From Planctomycetia bacterium (GTDB lineage: Bacteria > Planctomycetota > Planctomycetia > Gemmatales > Gemmataceae): a DNA stretch of 38,815 bases. The stretch spans positions 1 through 38,815 of the forward strand of contig RGDT01000003.1 of NCBI GenBank assembly GCA_009918525.1. The letters run 5' to 3'. Shown one piece after another: positions 1 to 8,595 of the stretch. Each line of letters starts with the position of its first letter. Position 1 is the stretch's first letter. A program made the translations under genes and the position numbers. The notes below the pieces were generated by a model that was not told where the DNA came from, ran no database searches, and saw nothing but the letters and a program-made list of their open reading frames with translations.

Positions 1-84
1 CCAGCAGCACCACAAACGATTATGTTCAAACGTGCGGACGACATTGATGGCTCCCTCGATCGTGATGAAATCGTCTTCCCCTGA
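1..84 (+). CDS. C-terminal end of an EF-hand-like protein (partial)
   Basis: An open frame enters from the left edge and ends at TGA 82-84, giving 27 visible residues. The tail contains ADDIDGSLDRDEI, which resembles the acidic calcium-binding loop plus exiting helix of an EF-hand (D-x-D-G-x-L-x-x-x-E). It is one residue short of a canonical loop, so calcium binding is uncertain. Secreted EF-hand proteins are common in planctomycetes, which fits. The rest of the gene lies outside the window, so nothing can be said about its N-terminus or full domain set. The short length means a chance open frame is possible. Confidence 0.42.
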   Translation, partial: PAAPQTIMFKRADDIDGSLDRDEIVFP

Positions 85-145
85 TATACGAACGAAACCA
101 AAGAAAATTACGCTCCTCGGCTACCTGCTCACAAATTTTCGTCCG

Positions 146-175
146 TTGGCAAGCCCGTCAATCTGCTATTATGAT
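146..175 (+). promoter_or_regulatory. Candidate sigma70-type promoter for the TerB-like gene
   Basis: TTGGCA (146-151) and TATGAT (170-175) are separated by 18 bases. An overlapping TATTAT at 167-172 gives a 15-base spacer instead. Transcription would begin near 181-183, right at the inverted repeat at 180-200, so that repeat would form the extreme 5' end of the mRNA. This is a motif match only. Confidence 0.4.
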
Positions 176-179
176 ATCA

Positions 180-200
180 GACAACCCATGTCGGGTTGTC
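180..200 (+). repeat. Perfect 8-bp inverted repeat in the 5' leader
   Basis: GACAACCC (180-187) and GGGTTGTC (193-200) are perfectly complementary around the 5-base loop ATGTC. The repeat sits between the candidate promoter and the start codon at 228. It could be an mRNA 5' stabilising hairpin or an operator for a dimeric regulator. No T-run follows, so it is not a typical terminator. Confidence 0.5.
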
Positions 201-227
201 GAAAACTCTGTCCAGGGAGGTCGTCTC

Positions 228-605
228 ATGGCGGATTGGCGTAAATTGGCCAAAAAATTGGCCCTGGCTGACGGTCGCATCGACACGAAAGAAACGCGCA
301 TCATCAAGGAGGCTCTCCTTGGCGATGGCCACCTCGATAAAAGCGAATTTGAGTTTCTCCTGGAATTACGCCGTGGCGCCGAATCAGTCGTCGGCGAGTT
401 TGATGATATGGTCTTCGCGGCCATCAAGCCGGTACTGCTCAAAGACGGCAGCATCGACGCCGGCGAAACCAAATGGCTCAAGAATTTGTTCATGTCCGAC
501 GGCAAAATCGACGAACGCGAAAAGAAATTTTTGCACAGCCTCAAGGAAAGTGGAAGCGGCCACTCTGCTGAATTTCTGGAGTGGTGCAAGTCACTGGGCG
601 TTTGA
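228..605 (+). CDS. TerB-like small helical protein with four DG-x-[IL]-D repeats
   Basis: A 125-residue soluble protein starting at ATG 228, preceded by the Shine-Dalgarno sequence GGGAGG at a good distance; an upstream in-frame ATG at 171 has no such site. Four short acidic motifs are visible: DGRID (residues 15-19), DGHLD (33-37), DGSID (73-77) and DGKID (91-95). Each is followed two residues later by Glu or Ser-Glu and then a helix. Motifs are 18 residues apart within each pair, and the pairs are offset by 58, which suggests an internally duplicated fold. Repeated DG-x-[IL]-x-x-x-E motifs are typical of TerB/DjlA-type all-helical domains, which are thought to bind metal. There are no membrane segments and no other ter genes nearby, so tellurite resistance itself is not supported. 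The role is unknown. Confidence 0.72.
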   Translation: MADWRKLAKKLALADGRIDTKETRIIKEALLGDGHLDKSEFEFLLELRRGAESVVGEFDDMVFAAIKPVLLKDGSIDAGETKWLKNLFMSDGKIDEREKKFLHSLKESGSGHSAEFLEWCKSLGV

Positions 606-632
606 AACTCGCTACTTATAGATATTGGATAT

Positions 633-672
633 TCCCGCCTTCCTTATGCTTCGCAGCGTTTGGAAGACGGGA
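633..672. terminator. Hairpin between convergent genes (possible bidirectional terminator)
   Basis: TCCCGCCTTCC (633-643) pairs with GGAAGACGGGA (662-672) with one mismatch and an 18-base loop. It lies between the TerB-like gene, which ends at 605 on plus, and the DUF1549 gene, which ends at 698 on minus. There is no clean T-run on either side, so Rho-independent function is uncertain, but the position fits a shared terminator. Confidence 0.45.
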
Positions 673-697
673 CATCTAGTTGTGCCAACAACAAGAT

Positions 698-2860
698 TTA
701 ATGATTGAAAGCAAACTCTAGGGTATTTAACAACGCCCATGCGAGATCCTCATAGGCTCGCCGCCGTGATTCCGCCGCTTGAAGATGAACGGATGCCGTT
801 CGCTTCTCATCTGTTGTGGGCATTCGCCCCAAAACGGTCAGGTACAGCTCCTCTACAGCAGTTGAATCGTCTTTGTGTCGCTTGACTATTCGAGCCACCG
901 TACCGGAAGCATGGCCAATCTTTGCTTCGATCTCTGGACTGTTGAGTAAATGCAATACCTGAGCCACCGCCGGTTCCATGTTACGTTCACACTCGCACGA
1001 CCCGCTACGCTCTGGTCGTCCAAACGCTTTCAAAAAATAATGATCAACTTTGTTGTCCCATAACTGTACCGCTCGGACGCCTGGACTCGCACCCTTGAAA
1101 CGCTCCTGCACCCCCATGGTTTGGCTGATGGTGTCTAACAACACCTCGGCCGAGAGTCGGCGCATTAAGCCGCGCGAATAATTTTGGCCATCCATCGCGT
1201 TAGTTTCGTTCGGAGTGGTCGAACGCTGGTAGGCTCGGCTTGCTGCAATCAGCCGAACCAAAGAACGCACATCGTACTTGTTTTCAACGAGATGACGAGC
1301 CAGCGCGTCGAGTAACTCGGGATTGGACGGCGGGTTTGTATCACGAATGTCGTCAACGGGTTCGATCAAACCTCGTCCCATCAGTTGCGCCCAGACCCGA
1401 TTCGCAATATTCCTCGCAAACCAGGGATTGTCTGACGCCGTGAGCCATACCGCCAATTTGCCTCGTTGGTCGCCCTCAGCCGCTTCTCTCACTATTGGTC
1501 CCGTTAATGGCCGAGCATTGATTCGCAACCCCGTTCGCGGCTGCGTTGATTGAGCTAACCCTGATGCCTCGACCACATCACCCGCAGAAAGTCGCACGTT
1601 GTTGAAATATGCCGAAAAAGAATGATAGTCGTCTTGCCCCCAACGATCAAAGGGATGGTGATGACATTCTGCACAAGCAATTCGGACGCCTAGAAACACC
1701 TGAGCAATCGCACCCGCTTGCTCTCCGGGCTTTTTTACACTGCGATAAAACGCTCCAGCGGGAGACTCGGCTACCGGTCCCTCGACCGTCACGATAGTGC
1801 GGGCGAAGACATCCAGGGGCGTGTTATTTGCGAACTGCTCGCGAATCCAGGCGTGATAGGCTCGCGCTTGTTTGGCTCCGGCCCCGGCACGATCCACTCG
1901 CAGCAAATCTGCCCATCGCATCGCCATGAGGTCTGCAAACTCGCCGCGGCGCATCAACGCCTCGACCACCTTCGCCCGTTTGTTCTCGTCCTTGTCTGCC
2001 AGAAAGGCCCGCGCCTCTTCGGACGTTGGTGGAAGGCCGACCAGATCCAGCGACACCCGTCGTAAGAAAGTACCATCGTCGCAAATGTCGGACGGTATCA
2101 GGTTCAATTTTTTCAACCGTACGTTTACCAATCTATCTACGACGTTGACAGCCGGAAAATCGGTCTTATCGGCAAGACGTTGAGTTCGCGGCACAAGCAC
2201 ATGAAAAACGTCATACACATTCATAAAGTTCGCCATGATCGCGGCGGCACCGGGAACTCGTCCTGCGGTGACTCGGCCATCAACATCGACGACAGCCAGC
2301 GCTTCATTGTTGGTTGCAAACCGCGTGAGCGGGGTTACATCCAGCGTGCGACCGTCGCTAAAGGTTGCACTAACGCGTATAGCTTGAGAAGTTCCCGGTT
2401 GGAGAATTGCCTCTCGCGGTTCAACCTTAACCGCGACCACCGTCGGAGCATTGCGATCACCAAACGGTGCTCCAACTGCGATCCAGGCGCGAAACGTCTC
2501 ATAACCCACGGTTCCGCGTCGCAGTTTCGCTCCGCCCCCATGCGGTAGTTCTCCACTCATCTTTCGCAATAACAGGCTCATTTCTGGTGCAGAGGGTAGA
2601 ATCCGCCGACCTCGTCCCTCCATGATTAACGAGCGATAATCCGCCTCGGGATCAAAACCGAATACAGACAATTTGAACCCGTTTTGCCCTTCGGCTTTCC
2701 CGTGACAACCCGATCCATTACACGAATGACGACTCAATAGGGGAATAATGTCATTCACGAAGTGATACGGGTGATCCTTCCTTGGCGAGCGCGGAGTGTC
2801 GGTGCCCAAGGTAGTAAGATCGGCTGATAGGAAAAGCAAAACTGCCTGAGTGATCAACAT
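698..2860 (-). CDS. DUF1549/DUF1553 planctomycete surface protein with cytochrome-type motifs
   Basis: A 720-residue protein of the large planctomycete PSD1 type. Near the N-terminus is a C-x4-C-H motif (C47, C52, H53). An immunoglobulin-like (Big_2-type) segment follows at about residues 145-225. DUF1549 runs from about 237 to 425 and contains a canonical C-x2-C-H haem-type motif, CAECHHHP (C396, C399, H400). DUF1553 occupies the rest, including the characteristic FGRPERSGSCECER near residue 640. A weak hydrophobic N-terminus may act in export. Family members are usually encoded beside a DUF1501 protein; none is adjacent here. The family is abundant in planctomycetes and its biochemical role is not established; links to polysaccharide or sulfatase loci have been proposed. 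The start at ATG 2860 has a GGAG about 9 bases upstream. Confidence 0.88.
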   Translation of the reverse strand: MLITQAVLLFLSADLTTLGTDTPRSPRKDHPYHFVNDIIPLLSRHSCNGSGCHGKAEGQNGFKLSVFGFDPEADYRSLIMEGRGRRILPSAPEMSLLLRKMSGELPHGGGAKLRRGTVGYETFRAWIAVGAPFGDRNAPTVVAVKVEPREAILQPGTSQAIRVSATFSDGRTLDVTPLTRFATNNEALAVVDVDGRVTAGRVPGAAAIMANFMNVYDVFHVLVPRTQRLADKTDFPAVNVVDRLVNVRLKKLNLIPSDICDDGTFLRRVSLDLVGLPPTSEEARAFLADKDENKRAKVVEALMRRGEFADLMAMRWADLLRVDRAGAGAKQARAYHAWIREQFANNTPLDVFARTIVTVEGPVAESPAGAFYRSVKKPGEQAGAIAQVFLGVRIACAECHHHPFDRWGQDDYHSFSAYFNNVRLSAGDVVEASGLAQSTQPRTGLRINARPLTGPIVREAAEGDQRGKLAVWLTASDNPWFARNIANRVWAQLMGRGLIEPVDDIRDTNPPSNPELLDALARHLVENKYDVRSLVRLIAASRAYQRSTTPNETNAMDGQNYSRGLMRRLSAEVLLDTISQTMGVQERFKGASPGVRAVQLWDNKVDHYFLKAFGRPERSGSCECERNMEPAVAQVLHLLNSPEIEAKIGHASGTVARIVKRHKDDSTAVEELYLTVLGRMPTTDEKRTASVHLQAAESRRRAYEDLAWALLNTLEFAFNH

Positions 2861-3052
2861 GGAGAGATTCTCCGCAGTGGCGAGCGGGGTACCTTGGTCC
2901 CCTGTGAGGAAGGCTTATCTATCTGTACCAAAAATGGAGTTGGAGAGCAAAGATAATCATTGCCGATTCTCACCAAGCGGCTGGGGTGAGCGGGGCCATG
3001 AGGTGGAAAGGGCTTCCCCTATAACCCCAGAATCGCCGCCGTTTCTCCTATC

Positions 3053-4435
3053 TTAGTCGAGGTAGCAGATCCGTTTATTAATATCGACGTTCACCGAGTG
3101 ATAAGGCTGAGTCAGATTGCCGGGATGGAACAATGTTCGCCGGACTTCTTCCATATCATCAGCCCCTAAAGCATCACTAAAAATGGGCCGGAGATAACCA
3201 ATGGCAGTATCTGAAAGCTGGAGTCGTTCGCGATCATAGAAAGAGGGGTGAACTTGACGCGCGTGAATATGACCATACCGATCGCGGAAATCGTTACTGT
3301 TGACGCTCGAAATGTAGAATCCTTGTTTGGTGTTATACTGAAGAATAGCGACGGAGTTGGCTTGCTCGTGGAGTAGCAGGTCAACCGCCTGTCCACCTAA
3401 GAGCGTACCGTAAAATCGATCAAAGTAGACAGGCCGCCCCCCACGCTGAGTATGGCCGACTTTTCGGGTAAAAATAGCGGCACTGGCCGATTCATTGCGT
3501 CGCTTACTGGTGAAGTATGTATCGCCCAGACGCGAAATCAGCACACGTCGCAAAGCGTCGGCCGCTCCTGAAAGCACCTTGTTACCGGACGGATCCGTCG
3601 AGTTCACTTCCGAGCCGAGTTCGTGACCATTTTCATCGACGATTCCCTCGCCGCAGACGATCACAACATTTTTTTGCACTTCATAGACATCCACCACACG
3701 CTGTACCAATCGATCAACATTCAAGGAAGCCTCGGGAATTAACACGATATCAGGCTGTCCGTAAGCGGCCCCTAACGCCAGATAACCCGAATGGCGTCCC
3801 ATGACCTCAATAATCGCGATTCGACGATGACTCTCGGCCGTCGTGCGTACACGTTGCACACCACCCGCGGAAACGTAGACGGACGTGGCATATCCGGGGG
3901 TAACGTAGTTAACCATCTGATCAAGATCGAAACGTCCCCGAGCCGAGCCACGAACGTAGCGATAGGCAGACGGTTCACCTTCCTTGGGTTCGCGAACCCA
4001 CTCGTCGGGTTCATGGCGATAATTAAGTCCCAGATCGTTGTCGATTGTTTTGGGCGCGAGAACGGTTGGCAGATATTCCGAAAGAGCCTGCATTCCGTTA
4101 AGCGTCCCGTCACCGCCCACGCACACCATTCCTTCGATGCCTAACCGCTTGAGACGTTCAACGACCGCCATCAGAGTCGGTTGGTCGTTCGGGTCAACGT
4201 AGTCGCGCGATGCTCCAATGATCGTCCCACCGCGCGATGCGTCTAATTCGGGAATCGGATTGAATAAAGGATTCAGCTTGACGTGTGGCACTCGGGGATT
4301 GAACAGACTACTAAAACCCTTGATAAATCCATACAGTTCGACATGCTGCTGACTGGCACGCAAAGCTGCGCCGTAGATCGTTGCATTAAGGGCCGGAGTA
4401 TCACCGCCAGCGGTGAGGATGCCGATGCGTTTCAT
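3053..4435 (-). CDS. pfkA: 6-phosphofructokinase, long (group II-like) form
   Basis: Phosphorylates fructose 6-phosphate to fructose 1,6-bisphosphate in glycolysis. Starting at ATG 4435 the protein is 460 residues; a TTG further upstream would add 13 residues that do not fit the family. Visible motifs are the N-terminal GGDTPALN (10-17), GGDGT (107-111), PKTIDND (128-134) and MGRHSGYLA (212-220). At 460 residues it is much longer than the roughly 320-residue PfkA of enterobacteria. Gly at the second-to-last position of GGDGT usually marks ATP use, whereas Lys in PKTIDND is typical of PPi-type and long ATP-type enzymes. The phosphoryl donor therefore cannot be fixed from sequence alone, though ATP is favoured. 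Pyruvate kinase is also in the window at 16479-17921, in a separate unit. Confidence 0.9.
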   Translation of the reverse strand: MKRIGILTAGGDTPALNATIYGAALRASQQHVELYGFIKGFSSLFNPRVPHVKLNPLFNPIPELDASRGGTIIGASRDYVDPNDQPTLMAVVERLKRLGIEGMVCVGGDGTLNGMQALSEYLPTVLAPKTIDNDLGLNYRHEPDEWVREPKEGEPSAYRYVRGSARGRFDLDQMVNYVTPGYATSVYVSAGGVQRVRTTAESHRRIAIIEVMGRHSGYLALGAAYGQPDIVLIPEASLNVDRLVQRVVDVYEVQKNVVIVCGEGIVDENGHELGSEVNSTDPSGNKVLSGAADALRRVLISRLGDTYFTSKRRNESASAAIFTRKVGHTQRGGRPVYFDRFYGTLLGGQAVDLLLHEQANSVAILQYNTKQGFYISSVNSNDFRDRYGHIHARQVHPSFYDRERLQLSDTAIGYLRPIFSDALGADDMEEVRRTLFHPGNLTQPYHSVNVDINKRICYLD

Positions 4436-4580
4436 ACGGTTACGAAGTCCTGATCCCTGGAAGGGGTCCACCAAAAAGAATTGTATGGAACAGCGTAGAA
4501 TTGTGCCGCTGATTTATCTTGATGGATAAGCAATGTTGAGAGAATTGTGCCCCAATCACCTTGCTTTCCCGCTTCTCTGC

Positions 4581-5495
4581 TCAGTCGCAAAGGTTTGGCA
4601 CGACATCAACTGAAGCACTCATCACGTGCGTTCCACCACCCAGAATCACCCCCTTGATTGGACTCACGTCATCGTAATCACGGCCCCAGGCCAGGACGAT
4701 ATGGCGGTCCGTCGGTATGTGATTATTGGTCGGATCAAGATCTACCCAACCCAACACGGGGCAAAAAACGGATACCCAAGCGTGGGTCGCGTCCGCCCCT
4801 ATCAGTCGAGGTTGTCCTGGCGGTGGATCCGTAGGCAAATACCCGCTAACATATCGAGCCGCCAATCCCAGCGATCGTAAACATGCAATCTGAACATGTG
4901 CAAAATCCTGACAGACCCCCCGACGCCGCTTGAAAACTTCTTCGGCCGGCGTCGAAACCGTGGTGGCCTTGGTGTCGTAGATGAATTCGGTGTGAATCCT
5001 CTTCGTTAGATCAATCGAAGCCTCAATGAATGAACGCCTCGAAGTGAAAGACTCAAGCGCATATTTTTTCAGATCCTCATTCGGTCGCCCAAAACGCGAA
5101 AAAAACACAAATTGATAGGCTTCCAGTACCGCGGGACTTCGGTCCATGGCAAGAGCGTCACGAACCTTTTCCCACGGGGGAGATTGTTCGGGGCGGACGG
5201 GTTTCTCACGTGCTAATACTTCGATGAAGTGTGTTGCCGTCACCACCAATTCCGTGTGGGGTTCCTGGACGGAAAAAAAGGTTGCGGGGTTGCCGAACGA
5301 ATCCACACGGGGAGAGATGATCGCGGGATGGGGTCGGATCATCAAGTCGGTATGATGACAACGCTGCCGTTGCACCTCGCGAGGTGTCAAATGCGCGAGG
5401 TTTTGACACAGCGATACGGGTTCGCTATAGCGATAACGGGTACGATGCTGGACTCGGTAATTCATAGCACTCGGTCTGATAACCACAAGGGTCAT
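4581..5495 (-). CDS. Transglutaminase-like cysteine protease (COG1305 type)
   Basis: A 304-residue protein with the bacterial transglutaminase N-terminal domain, starting around YRVQHRTRYRYSEPV, followed by the transglutaminase-like core. The catalytic triad is visible: C195 in RRGVCQDFAH, H238 in THAWVSVF and D254 in VDLDPTN. The first ATG (5495) overlaps the stop of the upstream gene as ATGA, a sign of translational coupling, so I use it. An ATG at 5465 also fits the family N-terminus. Proteins of this type are genetically linked with circularly permuted ATP-grasp and alpha-E proteins. They are thought to act as peptidases on amide or isopeptide bonds made by the ligase. No signal peptide is evident, so it is probably cytoplasmic. 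Confidence 0.9.
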   Translation of the reverse strand: MTLVVIRPSAMNYRVQHRTRYRYSEPVSLCQNLAHLTPREVQRQRCHHTDLMIRPHPAIISPRVDSFGNPATFFSVQEPHTELVVTATHFIEVLAREKPVRPEQSPPWEKVRDALAMDRSPAVLEAYQFVFFSRFGRPNEDLKKYALESFTSRRSFIEASIDLTKRIHTEFIYDTKATTVSTPAEEVFKRRRGVCQDFAHVQIACLRSLGLAARYVSGYLPTDPPPGQPRLIGADATHAWVSVFCPVLGWVDLDPTNNHIPTDRHIVLAWGRDYDDVSPIKGVILGGGTHVMSASVDVVPNLCD

Positions 5496-8122
5496 GATTC
5501 TTGAAGAATCGACTGGAAGTTACCTAAATGCCGCGACGTTTGTAAGTGACTGAGGTAAGTCCTCGTCAACGAATCGGATAGTGCGGTAAGTGAACCAGAT
5601 AGTTGAGTCAGAAAGCCGGCCAAATGCGAACGCCGACCAGCAGCGTCGATCAGCGATAATTCGTTGAGATTAGCCAAACGCAACGAGGTCAATGCCGATA
5701 ACATTAACTTTTGCTCTGGGGTGTAGCCCGGCTGCGAAGTATTACGGGGTAGACGATCGACCGCGTCTGCAAGTGCTGCAAACTGAAACATCAGCGACCG
5801 GGGATTGATTTCGTCGGCCAATAGTAAATCCAAAACCGGAGCGGGTTGCATGGTGCCCTGGTACCGCCTGCGATAGGTCATCGAACTATCCGTTACCTCT
5901 AACAACGCCTCTAGCAAATGCCTTTCCGGTGGCGACACACTCACCATCGTGCTTTGCACCATGGTTATCGTGTGCAAGGCTCGCTCCATCTTGCGGCCCA
6001 TGTCAAGGAACCTCCACCCCTCCTCGCGCGTTACGCTCTCAGCGGCAAGCCCCCCAAAAGCAGCTAGCACCAGAACTACGCGATCCAAATAATTTAGCTC
6101 ATCGATAAGCGTCAAGCCACTGACAGCGGTTCCCCATTCCTGTTCGTCGTCTCGCTGAGAGTCGGGTTTTTCGGCAAAGAGTTCGTGGGGGAAGCGTTCT
6201 TTGGTCAGATCGCCGAGAACTCGCCACATATCGGTGGAAATACGGTCTCGCACGGTGCCGACCACGTTACCTAGACGAGACAACACGGAGGCAAGACTGC
6301 CCGAACGACGTGGATTGCGAATGACCGATAATAATTCCTGTTCAGGGGCAACCAGTCGTGCGGGAGCTCCCTTGCCGACAAAACCGGGTTGGCAATCGCT
6401 AAGGATGGTGACGGATCGCAACAGACTGGGCAACTCGGGAGACTCGCTCGTCCCGGCTCCATCTGTTAAACGTCCCAACACCACCCGCAACAAGCGTGTT
6501 AACCCTTCGGCGCGACCAGCGTAACGTCCGAGCCAGAACAAGTTGTCGGCCATGCGACTGGGCAAATCACCACCGGCGCGTGTGAGGGACACTGGCTGAT
6601 CGTCTGGGCGCAACAAGCTGAAGGTGTTGACCGGCCCGGCGGACAATACCCATGTATCTTTGCTACCGCCGCCCGCTTGCATCGAAACGACCATCGAACC
6701 GGGCGAGGCCGCCACTCGCGTCAGCCCTCCGGGCATGACGGCAAAAGAATCGCCATGGGCCGCCAAATACATGCGAATCGTTAGGTGACGCGGCTCGAAG
6801 CGGTCTTGCGCCAGCACAGGAGCGGATGCCAGAGCGATACGTTGCTGTCCAATGTAATCGCGCGGGGCGGCGCGAATCCGATCGGCCAAAGCAGTACGTT
6901 GCGAACGACTCAATTCTCCGCCAAAGGTAGGCTCCATACGTAAACTGGGCCGCGCCGGTTTGATGACCATATCGTCCAGATGAGTGAGGACGTGTTCGCG
7001 TTCGGAGGATTGTCCGCACCACCACGTCGGAGCGGATGGCAGACGTAATTCCTCGCCCAAGAGATACTGACAAAGGGCAGGGAGGAACGCCAACAGGGCC
7101 GGCGTTTCCAGTAATCCGCTACCCAAGGAATTGGCCACGGTGACGGTACCCGACCGCGCAGCCTGCACGAGTCCCGGTACGCCCAGAAACGAATCGTGAC
7201 GCAATTCCAAAGGATCGCAAAAATCATCATCGAGTCGGCGGAAAATGACATCCACCGGCTGAAGCCCGCCAAGCACTTTAAGGAAAACGCGATTGTCGCG
7301 AACCGTCAGATCCCCCCCCTCGACCAGCGGATACCCTAAGTAACGCGCTAGATAGGCGTGCTCAAAATAGGTCTCGTTGTAGGGGCCGGGCGTCAAGAGA
7401 ACAATCCGCGGATTATCGCGCTGCTGGGGAGCCAGACCAGACAGAGTTTCGCGTAGTGTGCGAAAGAACAACGCCAATCGCTGGACCTGACATTCGCGGA
7501 AAACATCCGGCAACATTCGCGACAAGACGATACGATTTTCCAGAGCATAGCCCGCACCCGAAGGGCACTGAGTACGGTCCCCCAAGACCCAGAAATATCC
7601 CGATGGATCGCGAGTGACGTTCGCAGCGTAGAGATGCAAATACCGATCGCCTGGGGGCTTGGAACCATGACACGGTCGCAGAAACGCGGAGTTGTCGTAA
7701 ACCAGTTCAGGAGGCAGCACTCCACTCGCTAGTGTTTTTTGAGGGCCGTACAAGTCGCGCAGCAGCATTTCAAGTAACAAACCGCGTTGAGTCAAACCCG
7801 CTTCTAGTTTCTCCGCATCGGCCGTCGAGAACACCAACGGCACCGGATCCAGTTGCCAGGGCCGCGCCATGCCGCGCGGATCGCCGTAGACGTTGTAGGT
7901 AACGCCATTTTGGCGGATGAGGTGGCGAGCCTCCGACCAACGATGTTTCAGGGACGACAACCCAGACCCGGCCAGAGAGCGCAGCAACCCTTGCCAATGA
8001 GGGCGGACATCGCCGTTGGCTTCAAACGCTTCGTCGTACCCACCCGCAGAAGGATGGTAACTGAGCCAATCCGGTTCGAGCCGTTTTTCACTGCGAGCGG
8101 AAAGATTAATGTCGTCGCTCAT
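5492..8122 (-). CDS. Circularly permuted ATP-grasp ligase fused to an alpha-E domain
   Basis: An 876-residue fusion. Residues 1 to about 510 are a circularly permuted ATP-grasp type 2 protein (DUF404/DUF407), with VYGDPRGMARPWQLDPVP (78-95), LTPGPYNETYFEHAYLAR (243-260) and MVIKPARPS (385-393). The alpha-E helical domain (DUF403) starts at LPSRMADNLFWLGRY (520-534) and runs to the end. In many bacteria these are two separate genes; here they are one. ATP-grasp proteins of this type are predicted to form amide bonds to amino acids or peptides, and the alpha-E domain is its usual partner. The gene is coupled by ATGA to the transglutaminase gene downstream. The Shine-Dalgarno signal at ATG 8122 is weak. 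The substrate is unknown; a peptide-tag or short-peptide product is inference from the published family context. Confidence 0.9.
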   Translation of the reverse strand: MSDDINLSARSEKRLEPDWLSYHPSAGGYDEAFEANGDVRPHWQGLLRSLAGSGLSSLKHRWSEARHLIRQNGVTYNVYGDPRGMARPWQLDPVPLVFSTADAEKLEAGLTQRGLLLEMLLRDLYGPQKTLASGVLPPELVYDNSAFLRPCHGSKPPGDRYLHLYAANVTRDPSGYFWVLGDRTQCPSGAGYALENRIVLSRMLPDVFRECQVQRLALFFRTLRETLSGLAPQQRDNPRIVLLTPGPYNETYFEHAYLARYLGYPLVEGGDLTVRDNRVFLKVLGGLQPVDVIFRRLDDDFCDPLELRHDSFLGVPGLVQAARSGTVTVANSLGSGLLETPALLAFLPALCQYLLGEELRLPSAPTWWCGQSSEREHVLTHLDDMVIKPARPSLRMEPTFGGELSRSQRTALADRIRAAPRDYIGQQRIALASAPVLAQDRFEPRHLTIRMYLAAHGDSFAVMPGGLTRVAASPGSMVVSMQAGGGSKDTWVLSAGPVNTFSLLRPDDQPVSLTRAGGDLPSRMADNLFWLGRYAGRAEGLTRLLRVVLGRLTDGAGTSESPELPSLLRSVTILSDCQPGFVGKGAPARLVAPEQELLSVIRNPRRSGSLASVLSRLGNVVGTVRDRISTDMWRVLGDLTKERFPHELFAEKPDSQRDDEQEWGTAVSGLTLIDELNYLDRVVLVLAAFGGLAAESVTREEGWRFLDMGRKMERALHTITMVQSTMVSVSPPERHLLEALLEVTDSSMTYRRRYQGTMQPAPVLDLLLADEINPRSLMFQFAALADAVDRLPRNTSQPGYTPEQKLMLSALTSLRLANLNELSLIDAAGRRSHLAGFLTQLSGSLTALSDSLTRTYLSHLQTSRHLGNFQSILQES

Positions 8123-8345
8123 CGAACCCGGGATTCCCTTACGGCCGCTTGACCCTTCTTATCTAATCTACCCGTCAAACGGCTCCGATGCGATACCGCT
8201 TCCAGTAAAACGAGCGGGATGACCCAAAACGCTTACAAAGCCAGAAGCGTGTGCGACAACGCGTTCCGCATCCCCGTCGCTAACGCTTCCGACAAGGCGG
8301 GCGAAAGAAATCATAGGCAAAGGGGCAGAAACGACTGCAACTATC

Positions 8346-8354
8346 TGTTATACT
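8346..8354 (+). promoter_or_regulatory. Extended -10 promoter for the small basic protein gene
   Basis: TG at 8346-8347, one base, then TATACT at 8349-8354 forms an extended -10 element. No good -35 box is seen. A start of transcription near 8361 would give a leader of about 46 bases that contains a small CCGG-GAAA-CCGG hairpin with a GNRA-type loop. The intergenic stretch 8123-8406 otherwise shows only the divergent upstream region of the ATP-grasp gene. Confidence 0.45.
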
Positions 8355-8406
8355 AATAAAATTAACCGGGAAACCGGCTAGACAATCGAAAAGAAGGAAC
8401 GAAAAG

Positions 8407-8547
8407 ATGCGCAAGAAACACTTGAGAACCGCCGCAAAACGTCGTCGCAAAGCTCTAAACCACCCGACCCCTACTGCGTTGAAGCGGAAGAAGTACCTAC
8501 GTAACAAAAAAATGGCAGCGCGAGCACGCCTCCAAAAGAAGGCATAA
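8407..8547 (+). CDS. 46-residue highly basic protein of unknown function
   Basis: ATG 8407 follows AAGGAA at an ideal distance and runs to TAA 8547. The protein starts MRKKHLRTAAKRRRKAL and has 20 Lys/Arg among 46 residues, no acidic residues and no cysteine. It is short and alanine-containing, so it could form a charged helix. The promoter, Shine-Dalgarno and charge pattern together support a real gene. Such composition suggests binding to nucleic acid, for example to ribosomal RNA or DNA, but I do not recognise a named family. It is monocistronic and convergent with the BON-domain gene. Confidence 0.7.
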   Translation: MRKKHLRTAAKRRRKALNHPTPTALKRKKYLRNKKMAARARLQKKA

Positions 8548-8595
8548 TACACGCCAACTATCGCCCATCGTTTCTCTACGCATTTGCCCAATTCA

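Noticed and set aside
158-589. 143-residue minus-strand frame opposite the TerB-like gene
   Set aside because: Rich in Ser, Arg and Leu, no motif, and the plus strand has a promoter, ribosome site and repeated DG motifs.
2850-3056. 68-residue plus-strand frame in the gap between the DUF1549 gene and pfkA
   Set aside because: No Shine-Dalgarno site and no recognisable sequence; it overlaps the start region of the DUF1549 gene.
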